The notes below the pieces were generated by a model. The model ran no database searches. It worked only from the letters and a program-made list of their open reading frames with translations, and was not told the origin of the DNA. This document shows positions 1 through 6,710 of a stretch of 22,765 bases of DNA, piece by piece; the first letter of the stretch is position 1, and every line of letters starts with the position of its first letter. This DNA is from Gammaproteobacteria bacterium. Lineage in GTDB: Bacteria; Pseudomonadota; Gammaproteobacteria; Enterobacterales; Kangiellaceae. The translations under genes were made by a program, and so were the position numbers. The stretch is taken from positions 1-22,765 of the forward strand of contig JABXIW010000017.1 of NCBI GenBank assembly GCA_013372875.1. Direction: 5' to 3'.

Positions 1-35
1 AAGGGCGGTGTCCTAGGCCTCTAGACGAACGGGAC
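1..35 (-). tRNA. tRNA-Glu (UUC), 5' half, cut by window edge
   Basis: Read leftward from 35, the sequence matches the 5' half of bacterial tRNA-Glu: acceptor strand GTCCCGT, D arm with TCTAGAGGCC, anticodon-stem strand CCGCC and the start of the anticodon loop (CTT). The window ends after the first anticodon base, so UUC is inferred from similarity to E. coli tRNA-Glu. A strong promoter lies just upstream at 94-122. The synthetase that charges this tRNA (gltX) is at the opposite end of the window. Confidence 0.9.
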
Positions 36-93
36 ACAGTGCTAATTTGAGTGGTTGGAGAAGCTAAAAGCCTTTCCCTCAAACGCGGGCGCA

Positions 94-122
94 ATATTAA
101 TGGCAGATTACGACTTTGTCAA
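94..122 (-). promoter_or_regulatory. Promoter of tRNA-Glu, stable-RNA type
   Basis: On the minus strand, TTGACA (122-117) is followed by a 17-base spacer and TAATAT (99-94), then a GC-rich discriminator TGCGCCCGCG. A consensus -35 with a GC-rich discriminator is typical of stringently controlled stable-RNA promoters. Transcription should start near 87, giving about 50 nt of leader before the mature 5' end. The -35 box overlaps TTGTCA on the plus strand (116-121), which may serve the rightward gene at 179. Confidence 0.75.
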
Positions 123-178
123 AAGAATATTGCACTTTTTTATAAATTTATGCGGTTTTTTAAGGTATTGGTGAGAAT

Positions 179-622
179 ATGAGCGATCAACCTAGTTTTA
201 AACAAAAAATAGCCCATCACAGCTTGTCGATTGTGAGTTTAGTCATCGCAATCATTGCCCTCACCTACAACACTTGGCGCTCGGATACGACCGAATACAA
301 CCGCAATATCCGCACTGCCAGTTTTGAGCTCATCAAAGAATTGGGCTCATTGCAAAACATCACCAATCAGCTACATTTTAGTAATGTGCCAAGCGGCAAA
401 AGGGATGAGTTAATTATCCAAGGCTGGGGGCATATTGCCTTAATTGAAGATTTAAGCGCCCTACTTCCAGACTCAATCAGTCAATATTCGACGGCTTTAA
501 AAAGCAGTTGGCAGAGAAATGTGGAACAACTTGCCGAAACATCTTCTTCTGAAAAAGAGTTATCGAAAACAATTGCCGACACTCGCGCCGCAACACGAAA
601 GCTATTGAGCACTTTAGATTAG
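179..622 (+). CDS. Small single-pass membrane protein, unknown function
   Basis: I do not recognise this 147-residue protein. It has a hydrophilic N-terminus, one hydrophobic segment at about residues 15-30 (SLSIVSLVIAIIALTY), then a soluble, mostly helical tail with many Gln, Ser and Glu residues. The expected topology is an N-terminal anchor with a C-terminal helical domain. The ATG at 179 has GGTGAG about 4 bases upstream and AAGG further up. A weak promoter, TTGTCA (116-121) with TATAAA (141-146), has a long 19-base spacer. The gene converges on the leftward YggN-like gene. Its stop codon lies in the loop of a hairpin at 602-637. The composition and ORF look genuine, but no function can be assigned. 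Confidence 0.7.
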   Translation: MSDQPSFKQKIAHHSLSIVSLVIAIIALTYNTWRSDTTEYNRNIRTASFELIKELGSLQNITNQLHFSNVPSGKRDELIIQGWGHIALIEDLSALLPDSISQYSTALKSSWQRNVEQLAETSSSEKELSKTIADTRAATRKLLSTLD

Positions 623-637
623 TAAAATGCTCAATAG
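602..637. terminator. Hairpin between convergent genes, possible terminator
   Basis: CTATTGAGCA (602-611) is exactly complementary to TGCTCAATAG (628-637). After one mismatch, TTT/AAA adds three inner pairs and leaves an 8-base loop. The TAG stop of the gene at 179 (620-622) lies in the loop. Only a short T-rich tail follows on either strand, so this is a modest candidate for bidirectional termination or 3'-end protection. Confidence 0.4.
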
Positions 638-661
638 TTATACTTTCACTTATAGGGCAAA

Positions 662-1432
662 CTAGTCCGCTTTGACTAATTGATAAGGCTTATATTCAGC
701 AAATTCTTCGATGAATAAGTCTTCTTTTTCATCCATTTGCTCAACCAGTTCGCACAACTTCTCGGCTTTATGCTCGATTTCCTCGGCTTTGCGCTCGTAC
801 TTATCTTCCATATCTTTACCAAACTTTTCCATACGCTCTTCAAAAGCCTTGATCTCAGCCTCATCACCACGAATAGCTGCAGCAATCATAGTACCAATAT
901 TACCTTGCACTAGATCGGCAACCACTTCCCGCACCAAACCTTCGATCTCTTCCTCAAACTCACTATCTTCAATGTAAGACTCAAGTTTCTGCGAATACAG
1001 GTGATTATTACTGACGTGAGCACGCAGATCATTAGCAATGGTTTCCACTCGCGCTTGGATCTTATTAGCCGCATCAGGAGAGTTACTGAGCAAAGTTTGC
1101 GATACATCGGCAACAGCTTCTAGCGCCAGAGCACTAGCTTCCACCGCAATATCATTGACTACAGGTAAAAATTCTCTGACTTCATCAGCATAATCGGCCA
1201 ATAGCTCTTTTTGGCGCCCGCTCAAATCTTGACGCTCACCTTTAAGATACAGGTTATTGCTCGAATCAATGCGCACATACTCTTTCTTATCCTCAGATAA
1301 AGAAATGGCCTTACCATCAATATGAATATCGTACTTCATATCCACATCACAATGATTCGAATGAGCAAAGGCACTAGAAGCACCCATCGCCAGCAAGACC
1401 GACAAAGATACGGTTTTCAAATTCAATTTCAT
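662..1432 (-). CDS. yggN: YggN-like periplasmic protein (DUF2884)
   Basis: This 256-residue protein has a clear Sec signal peptide: MKLNLK, a hydrophobic core, and an AFA-H cleavage site near residue 23. After it comes a region with HCDVDMKYDIHIDG, resembling the start of the YggN/DUF2884 family, which has no defined biochemical role. The last 70 residues are highly charged, rich in Glu and Lys, and probably helical or coiled-coil. Two cysteines (about 28 and 227) could form a disulfide after export. AGGAGGAG just before the ATG is a strong ribosome-binding site. A 7-bp inverted repeat lies in the leader at 1447-1466. The length is close to E. coli YggN (about 239). The family call rests on pattern memory, not on an alignment. 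Confidence 0.75.
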   Translation of the reverse strand: MKLNLKTVSLSVLLAMGASSAFAHSNHCDVDMKYDIHIDGKAISLSEDKKEYVRIDSSNNLYLKGERQDLSGRQKELLADYADEVREFLPVVNDIAVEASALALEAVADVSQTLLSNSPDAANKIQARVETIANDLRAHVSNNHLYSQKLESYIEDSEFEEEIEGLVREVVADLVQGNIGTMIAAAIRGDEAEIKAFEERMEKFGKDMEDKYERKAEEIEHKAEKLCELVEQMDEKEDLFIEEFAEYKPYQLVKAD

Positions 1433-1749
1433 GACTCCTCCTCAAAAAGTGTTTAATTGAACACTTAATAAGATGCGCTTATTTATGCAAAAGGTTTAGC
1501 AAATAACTGTAACTAGCCTAGATAAAACCGTAACAATCTGTGTATTTTTGCGATATTTGACATATTTGACGGCTGTCTCTGAGAGTGAAACATTTATTTA
1601 CGCTTTTATAGCCGCTGTAACATCAAATTCATTGGTCTTATGCGCTTGATTGCCTATAATTTACTGGAATCGAACGATTCAGGCTGGATTGCTGTGTATT
1701 TTAGCATGCGATTTAGCTGAACACGCTCAAATAGAAAGAGAAGGAAAAA
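1433..1749. promoter_or_regulatory. Divergent intergenic region, yggN-like and 597-aa gene
   Basis: This 317-base stretch separates two divergent genes. It holds the leftward leader with an AGGAGGAG ribosome site, a perfect inverted repeat AAGTGTT-TAATTG-AACACTT (1447-1466), and the rightward promoter at 1632-1660. I see no small ORF or RNA gene in it. The repeat could be an operator or a leader hairpin of the leftward gene. Confidence 0.5.
1632..1660 (+). promoter_or_regulatory. Sigma70-type promoter for the 597-aa gene
   Basis: TTGGTC (1632-1637), a 17-base spacer and a perfect TATAAT (1655-1660). The predicted start is near 1667, giving a leader of about 80 bases before the ATG at 1750. 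Confidence 0.65.
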
Positions 1750-3543
1750 ATGAAAAAATTTATTATCATAGCGTTAGCTTTGATTGCGGTTGCAGTTGGA
1801 GTTTACATCTTTAAAAACAAATCAGACGAACAAAGCCCTCTTGTGGCCATCTCCGATGCCCTAAGTGGTTCTTCAAAAAGCTCGGTTTTAGAATACGTCC
1901 CTGCGGATACCGTATTATTCGTTGGTAGCTTAGAGCCAATGAGCTACGATGAAGCGATGGAAATTAGTCGAAATATGGGCTTTGATTTCTCTAGTTTAAT
2001 GGCCCTAGTAGATCAAGACGACATGAAACTAGATTCTGATGCGCCTGACGCAGCGAAGCTAGGTGTTGGCTTATACATGGCGTATATTGATGCAATTGCT
2101 AAAGATTCACTAAAAACAATAGGAATAAATGAGAAGCTTGACCTTGCATTCTATACTCATGGTGCACTTCCTGTTTATCGTATGGCACTTGATGGCACTT
2201 CTACTATGGCAGACATCATTGCTTCTATAGAAAAAGAAAACAACATCACGCCAACCGTTGGCAACATTGATGGCGTTGAGTACCGTGAATACAGCTTCGA
2301 CAAAATTCATGTCAATGGCGAGAAAAAAGAAGTTCCGTTTTCGTTAGTGGTTTCTACGGCTAACAATCAAGCGGTTATTACTTTCAACACCATGTTGGAC
2401 GATTCAAAAGACTTAGCTTTAGCATTGGGCGCAACTAAGCCTGCGCAGTCGATTTTAGAGTCAGACACTTTAAATGACCTAGTATCTAAAAATGGTTACT
2501 TAGGACATAGCTTATTCTTTATGGATAACTTGGGCGCAGTTAAAGGTTTAACTAAACCAAGCAGCAATAGTTTTGGTCAAATGTTGCAAGATTTAACTGC
2601 AGCTTACGGTAAAGCAGATGCCTTGGCTGAATTGCAAACTCCTGCTTGCCACACTGAATACACGGCTTTAGCAGCGAACTGGCCTACCCTTTCTGCGGGT
2701 TATACTGAGCTAGGTGCAAAATCGGCTAAGTACAAAATGTTGCTTGAAGGCACTAACACTGAGCTGTTAGATACTTTACAAAAGTTACAAGGTCACTTGT
2801 CACCTGCGCTAGATAACAGCGACTACCTATTCAGCTTTGGTATGGGTATGAACATGGCAGAAATGACTGGTGTTGTTACTGATGTTTGGAAGCGTTTAAC
2901 TAAAGAACCATTTAACTGTGAGCCTTTGGCTGAAATGCAAGCTCAGTTGAAACAAACTAACCCAATGCAGTTAAGTTTGATGACAGGTATGTTAGGTGGC
3001 ATCCGTGGCTTAGGTTTCGCAGTGACTGATATGGATTTTGAAGGCTTACAACAAGCTCAAAACAACCCTATGGCAGTTGCTGACTCTTTGAGTATGTTTG
3101 TAACGGTTACAGCTGACAACCCAATGTCATTATTGCAGTTGGCGGGTATGCAAATGCCAAGCCTAGCAAGTTTCGAGCTTGAAGACGGCGGCGAATCTAA
3201 AAACTTACCATTGCCACTGCCAGTAGAAGTTAAAGGCACTTTGCGTGGTCATGACTTGGTCATTTCTTTTGGTGACACTGCCAACACTATGGCAAGCAAG
3301 TTGAAATCAAATGACTCGATGGAAGCAAATGGTTTAATGAGCTTCAATATGGATATGGGCGCTTACTTCGGCATGATCGATAAATTCGCTCAGATGGATG
3401 AAAATAAAGACAAACTAAACGAGCTAACTGAAGATCAAAAGAAGTTGTTCGAAATGTTTAAAAACGTTAAGGGCAAAGTCAGTGAAAAAGTAAACTTCAC
3501 TAATCAAGGCTTTGCAGTTGATGTTGAAATGACGGTTGAATAA
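1750..3543 (+). CDS. Large membrane-anchored envelope protein, unknown function
   Basis: This 597-residue protein begins with one hydrophobic helix (about residues 3-21) after MKK and no signal-peptidase motif, so it is probably an inner-membrane anchor with a periplasmic body. The mature part opens with SSVLEYVPADTVLFVGSLEP, which resembles the start of DUF3352-type proteins, but I cannot confirm membership. It contains many Met, Leu, Asp and Gly residues, and two cysteines in the middle (in PACHTEY and FNCEPL) that might pair. Codon use is uniform throughout. AGAAGGAA precedes the ATG with good spacing. A TATAAT promoter lies upstream and a perfect terminator downstream, so it is transcribed alone. 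A role as an envelope housekeeping factor is only inference. Confidence 0.75.
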   Translation: MKKFIIIALALIAVAVGVYIFKNKSDEQSPLVAISDALSGSSKSSVLEYVPADTVLFVGSLEPMSYDEAMEISRNMGFDFSSLMALVDQDDMKLDSDAPDAAKLGVGLYMAYIDAIAKDSLKTIGINEKLDLAFYTHGALPVYRMALDGTSTMADIIASIEKENNITPTVGNIDGVEYREYSFDKIHVNGEKKEVPFSLVVSTANNQAVITFNTMLDDSKDLALALGATKPAQSILESDTLNDLVSKNGYLGHSLFFMDNLGAVKGLTKPSSNSFGQMLQDLTAAYGKADALAELQTPACHTEYTALAANWPTLSAGYTELGAKSAKYKMLLEGTNTELLDTLQKLQGHLSPALDNSDYLFSFGMGMNMAEMTGVVTDVWKRLTKEPFNCEPLAEMQAQLKQTNPMQLSLMTGMLGGIRGLGFAVTDMDFEGLQQAQNNPMAVADSLSMFVTVTADNPMSLLQLAGMQMPSLASFELEDGGESKNLPLPLPVEVKGTLRGHDLVISFGDTANTMASKLKSNDSMEANGLMSFNMDMGAYFGMIDKFAQMDENKDKLNELTEDQKKLFEMFKNVKGKVSEKVNFTNQGFAVDVEMTVE

Positions 3544-3572
3544 GAAGTTTTTATTTCCAACCTCATATCTAT

Positions 3573-3599
3573 AAAAAGGCGCCAATTGGCGCCTTTTTT
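3573..3599. terminator. Intrinsic terminator, symmetric
   Basis: GGCGCC-AATT-GGCGCC, flanked by five A on the left and six T on the right, about 30 bases after the 597-aa gene. It is a textbook Rho-independent terminator; the A/T symmetry makes it work in either direction. Confidence 0.9.
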
Positions 3600-3659
3600 A
3601 TTTGTCTCCATCGGTAAAATAATCTACATTGAATTCATGGTCATTACAGGAAGTTTATT

Positions 3660-4091
3660 ATGAGCAAAGAAATCGTCAAAAAGTACGTTAGCGATGAACT
3701 CACCATTGTTTGGAAGCCGCACAAGTGCATTCACGCTGGGGTTTGTGTAAAAACCTTGCCGCAAGTGTATGATCCCAAAGCCAAACCTTGGATCACCATG
3801 GAAAAAGCCAGCACCGAAGTGTTAAAAGCGCAAATTGACCTGTGCCCTTCTGCTGCTTTAAGTTATGAAGAACCAGCAGATAAAGAATCAAGCCAAGCAG
3901 AGGGTAGCAACTCAGTTCAAGTAGAAATTATGGAAAATGGCCCTTTGCTGATCCATGGACACCTGGTGATTTCCAGCAAAGATCTCAAATCAGAATCTAA
4001 AAACAGCAAAACCGCCTTTTGCCGCTGTGGCCACTCACAAAACAAGCCTTATTGTGATGGTAATCACGTCAAGAAAGGTTTTGAAGGCTGA
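3660..4091 (+). CDS. YjdI-type (4Fe-4S) domain fused to CDGSH iron-sulfur domain
   Basis: Two iron-sulfur modules lie in one 143-residue cytoplasmic protein. Residues 1-70 match the Fer4_19/YjdI mono-cluster family: KCIHAGVCVKTLP (Cys23, Cys29), PKAKPWI, and LCPSAALSY (Cys62). A Glu/Ser-rich linker (71-84) leads to a CDGSH module. Its cluster ligands fit the mitoNEET pattern C-x-C-x8-C-D-G-x-H: Cys121, Cys123, Cys132 and His136, in CRCGHSQNKPYCDGNH. The usual Ser/Ala/Thr before His is Asn here. CDGSH proteins hold a 2Fe-2S cluster through three Cys and one His. The physiological role is probably electron transfer or cluster handling, but no partner is nearby. AGGAAG precedes the ATG. The gene stands between a terminator at 3573 and a hairpin at its own stop codon, so it is likely monocistronic. 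Confidence 0.88.
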   Translation: MSKEIVKKYVSDELTIVWKPHKCIHAGVCVKTLPQVYDPKAKPWITMEKASTEVLKAQIDLCPSAALSYEEPADKESSQAEGSNSVQVEIMENGPLLIHGHLVISSKDLKSESKNSKTAFCRCGHSQNKPYCDGNHVKKGFEG

Positions 4092-4108
4092 GCAGGATAA
4101 CTCAGCCT
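4085..4108. terminator. Hairpin at the stop codon, possible terminator
   Basis: AGGCTGAG (4085-4092) pairs perfectly with CTCAGCCT (4101-4108) around an 8-base loop, between the iron-sulfur gene and the convergent methionine gamma-lyase gene. The TGA stop (4089-4091) is inside the left arm. No good T-run follows, so termination is possible but unproven. Confidence 0.4.
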
Positions 4109-4124
4109 AATAAGCTAAAAACGA

Positions 4125-5327
4125 TTAAGCCGCTTTTATTTGCAATACTTTTAATGCCTGCTCGATATCTTCGATAATATCGTCAACGTGCTCAAGGCCT
4201 ACTGAGATTCGAATTAGCGTTTCGCTAATGCCCGCCGCGGCTCTTTCTTCAGGTGTGTATGGCGAATGAGTCATAGAAGCTGGATGTTGAATCAAAGTTT
4301 CAGCATCGCCTAAACTGACTGCAATATGGCACATTTTTAACTGGTTCATAAAGCGCACCGCATCTTCGAATGCGCCATCAATTTCAAAAGCAATCACACC
4401 ACCAGCACGCTTCATTTGTGTACCAACCAAATGATTGGCAGGATGATGCTTTAGGCCAGGATAATAAACGGATTTAACACCTGCATGCGCATCTAAATAG
4501 TCCGCTACTTTTTCTGCGTTATCACAATGACGTTCAACACGAACCGAAAGCGTTTTTAAACCGCGTGAAATCAACCAAGCATCATTCGGGCTCATAACCG
4601 CGCCCATATCTTTAAGCGTGGTCATTTTAATATTTTCAATTTGCTCAGCACTGCCACAACAAATACCAGCCACCACATCGCCATGACCATTTAAATATTT
4701 TGTAGCGCTATGAATAATTAAATCCATGCCATAGTCAGTCGGCTGCTGTAGTACTGGCGACATAAAAGTATTATCAATGACCGTCAGTACTTGGTGTTTT
4801 TTGGCAATACGCTTAATTTCATTTAAATCTGCACAAACCAAATTCGGGTTAATTGGCGTTTCAAAGAAAATCAACTTAGTGTTTTCTTGAATAGCTGCTT
4901 CTACTGCTGCGTAATTAGTGATATCCACGAAAGTCGCTTCAATCCCTAGCTCGGCAAATTTGTGATTAATTAAAGCGAATGAACAACCGTATAACGCCGC
5001 TGAAGCCACAAGGTGATCGCCTTTTTTGAGGTTGGCTAACAAGGTCGCTGATACAGCACCCATGCCAGAACCAAAAGCCGCTGCTGCTTCAGTATTTTCT
5101 AAAGCCGCCATGCGCTGCTCAAGCTCCATTACAGTTGGATTGCCTAAGCGCGAATAAATAAAGCCACCTTCTTCACCAGCAAAACGATTAGCGCCTTGCT
5201 GAACGCTATCAAAAACGAATGTAGACGTTTGGTGAATTGGTGTGGCTAATGAACCAAAAGTAGGATCGCCCACGCGACCTGCGTGGATTGCTTTAGTTTC
5301 TAAATGCTTAAATGTTTTATTCGACAT
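4125..5327 (-). CDS. megL: Methionine gamma-lyase, PLP-dependent
   Basis: This 400-residue enzyme belongs to the Cys/Met-metabolism PLP family (fold type I). Methionine gamma-lyase splits L-methionine to methanethiol, 2-oxobutyrate and ammonia in the cytoplasm. Visible features: YSRLGNPT (58-65), the phosphate-binding loop FGSGMGA (85-91), VIDNTF with the PLP-pyridine Asp185, and SATKYLNGHGD with Schiff-base Lys210. The decisive mark is ALYGCSFAL: Cys115 lies where methionine gamma-lyases carry their characteristic cysteine (Cys116 in the Pseudomonas putida enzyme); cystathionine lyases and synthases usually lack it. GAGAAG precedes the ATG. The Lrp/AsnC gene lies 25 bases upstream on the same strand, so the two are probably cotranscribed, recalling mdeR-mdeA of P. 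putida (divergent there). Cystathionine or O-acetylhomoserine chemistry is the main alternative. Confidence 0.87.
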   Translation of the reverse strand: MSNKTFKHLETKAIHAGRVGDPTFGSLATPIHQTSTFVFDSVQQGANRFAGEEGGFIYSRLGNPTVMELEQRMAALENTEAAAAFGSGMGAVSATLLANLKKGDHLVASAALYGCSFALINHKFAELGIEATFVDITNYAAVEAAIQENTKLIFFETPINPNLVCADLNEIKRIAKKHQVLTVIDNTFMSPVLQQPTDYGMDLIIHSATKYLNGHGDVVAGICCGSAEQIENIKMTTLKDMGAVMSPNDAWLISRGLKTLSVRVERHCDNAEKVADYLDAHAGVKSVYYPGLKHHPANHLVGTQMKRAGGVIAFEIDGAFEDAVRFMNQLKMCHIAVSLGDAETLIQHPASMTHSPYTPEERAAAGISETLIRISVGLEHVDDIIEDIEQALKVLQIKAA

Positions 5328-5352
5328 ACGGCTTCTCGTTAAAAGTTTATGC

Positions 5353-5832
5353 TTAAACCTCGATAGCCGTCGTGGCCTTTACCTCCTTCAACACTAAGCA
5401 GGTGTGAATTTTGGCAACCCCTTCCAATGGGATCAGTTTTCGCGAATTAAATTGCTCCAAAGCTCGGGTATTTTCCACCGCCACTTTGAGTAAATAATCG
5501 TATTCACCCGTCACGTTATGGCATTCTAAAACCTCCGGCCATGACATAATGGTTTCTAAAATGGATTGGATCTGCTCATGCTTATGCAACTCAAGACTCA
5601 GCTCGATGAAACACAGGTTGTCATAGCCCATTTTATTTCTATCGAGCAGCGCCACATAGCTTCGAATGTAGCCCTCTTGCTCGAGTCGTTTAACCCGGCT
5701 ATGGGTCGCTGGAGCTGATAAGTGGATTTTTTTGGCTAACTCAGCATTGCTGATCCGTCCTTCACGCTGCAAAATTGCTAGCAGCTTGCGATCCACTGAA
5801 TCCAAATCATTTGTTGCAGAAGATTTTAGCAT
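5353..5832 (-). CDS. Lrp/AsnC-family transcriptional regulator
   Basis: This 159-residue protein has the Lrp layout. An N-terminal helix-turn-helix (about 10-60) starts with LDSVDRKLLAILQREGRIS, has a recognition region with LSAPATHSRVKRLEQEGYI, and is followed by a RAM/ligand-binding domain (about 70-150) with VLECHNVTGEYDYLLKV. The family senses amino acids and acts as dimers to octamers. It is the first gene of a two-gene unit with methionine gamma-lyase, so a local role in activating methionine catabolism, like MdeR, is inferred. Autoregulation through the AT-rich 5833-6036 region is likely for the family but not visible as a defined site. The start is ATG at 5832 with a poor ribosome site; a later start would cut into the HTH. 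Confidence 0.88.
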   Translation of the reverse strand: MLKSSATNDLDSVDRKLLAILQREGRISNAELAKKIHLSAPATHSRVKRLEQEGYIRSYVALLDRNKMGYDNLCFIELSLELHKHEQIQSILETIMSWPEVLECHNVTGEYDYLLKVAVENTRALEQFNSRKLIPLEGVAKIHTCLVLKEVKATTAIEV

Positions 5833-6036
5833 TGAAACACCAATTCAATTAATAATATTAACCATTGTAACCGTAAAAACATATTTTATAAATATAATTG
5901 CAATTTATCCTGCTTTTATTCCGATCCAGCAATTCGAAACATTTGTTTACCGAATATTATTAAGCTAATCACTTCTGGTCTGACCAAGATTTAGTTACAC
6001 TAAACCTTATAACTAATTGTTTATTCATAATAATTA
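5833..6036. promoter_or_regulatory. AT-rich divergent control region (Lrp gene / hydrolase)
   Basis: These 204 bases between divergent starts are very AT-rich, with stretches such as TTAATAATATTAA (5849-5861) and TATTTTATAAATATAA (5882-5897). Such DNA suits Lrp-type binding and several -10-like sequences fit, so I do not name a single promoter on either strand. Confidence 0.35.
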
Positions 6037-6684
6037 ATGGCTGAAGCAGTAATATTAATCCATGGGTTGGGTAGAACTCACTGGTCGCTGAAAAGACTGG
6101 AAAAGCGCTTACAAAAACAAGGCTTTGTAACCTATAACCAATCCTACCCTTCGACTAAACAAAAGGTCAGCCGCTCAGCGGAAGATTACATTAGCAATGC
6201 TTTAAACAGCATTGATGCCAAGCAGTTCGATAAAGTTCATTTCGTTACTCACTCGCTTGGCGGGATCTTGGTGCGATATTATTTATCCAATCACCATATT
6301 GAGAATCTAGGGCGGATCTTGATGCTAGCACCACCTAATCATGGCAGCGAAGTGGCCGATAAATTTAAAGATAAATGGTGGTACAAAATGGCCACAGGTC
6401 CCACAGGGCAACAACTGACTGAATCGAGCCCCTTATATGAGCAGCTGGAGCCTCTAGACACGGATGTTGGGATCATCATAGGTAACCGCTCATCAGATCC
6501 TTGGTTTAACCATTTATTCGATGGCGAACACGACGGTAAGGTTTCAGTTGCCAGCGCTAAACTAAAAGAAGATCATCAACTTCAAGTTGTCAATTGTGGG
6601 CATACTTTGTTAATGGAAAGCAATGCGGTGATGGAGTTAATTATCAAGTTTTTAAAATCTGGAGAATTAAAAAAGGCTTCCTAA
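6037..6684 (+). CDS. Alpha/beta-hydrolase, lipase-like
   Basis: This 215-residue cytoplasmic hydrolase has no signal peptide. The N-terminal strand and oxyanion region read VILIHGLGRTHWSL (5-18). The nucleophile elbow is THSLGG (71-76) with Ser73. The likely acid is Asp166 in HDGKVSVASAKL, and the base is His189 in NCGHTLLM. LAPPNHGSEVADKF (97-110) is typical of triacylglycerol-lipase or PGAP1-like hydrolases. The natural substrate is an ester or acyl chain of unknown type. I see no Shine-Dalgarno before the ATG at 6037; the sequence there is ATAATAATTA, so the message may be leaderless or nearly so. The TAA stop sits in the loop of the terminator hairpin at 6669-6697. Confidence 0.82.
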   Translation: MAEAVILIHGLGRTHWSLKRLEKRLQKQGFVTYNQSYPSTKQKVSRSAEDYISNALNSIDAKQFDKVHFVTHSLGGILVRYYLSNHHIENLGRILMLAPPNHGSEVADKFKDKWWYKMATGPTGQQLTESSPLYEQLEPLDTDVGIIIGNRSSDPWFNHLFDGEHDGKVSVASAKLKEDHQLQVVNCGHTLLMESNAVMELIIKFLKSGELKKAS

Positions 6685-6697
6685 GAAGCCTTTAAAT
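6669..6697. terminator. Bidirectional terminator enclosing a stop codon
   Basis: AAAGGCTTC (6672-6680) and GAAGCCTTT (6685-6693) form a 9-bp stem around CTAA, which contains the TAA of the hydrolase gene. The minus strand has the better U-tract (six T), so it should stop the leftward S9 peptidase transcript efficiently; the plus strand has TTTAAATTT. Confidence 0.75.
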
Positions 6698-6710
6698 TTA
6701 CGAATAGATT

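Noticed and set aside
711..977. Serine-rich rightward ORF inside the YggN-like gene
   Set aside because: The Ser-rich composition is the mirror of Glu/Lys-rich coding on the other strand.
5732..5968. 78-codon rightward ORF over the Lrp gene start
   Set aside because: Most of it is antisense to the conserved HTH region, the rest is AT-rich intergenic DNA, and it has no ribosome site.
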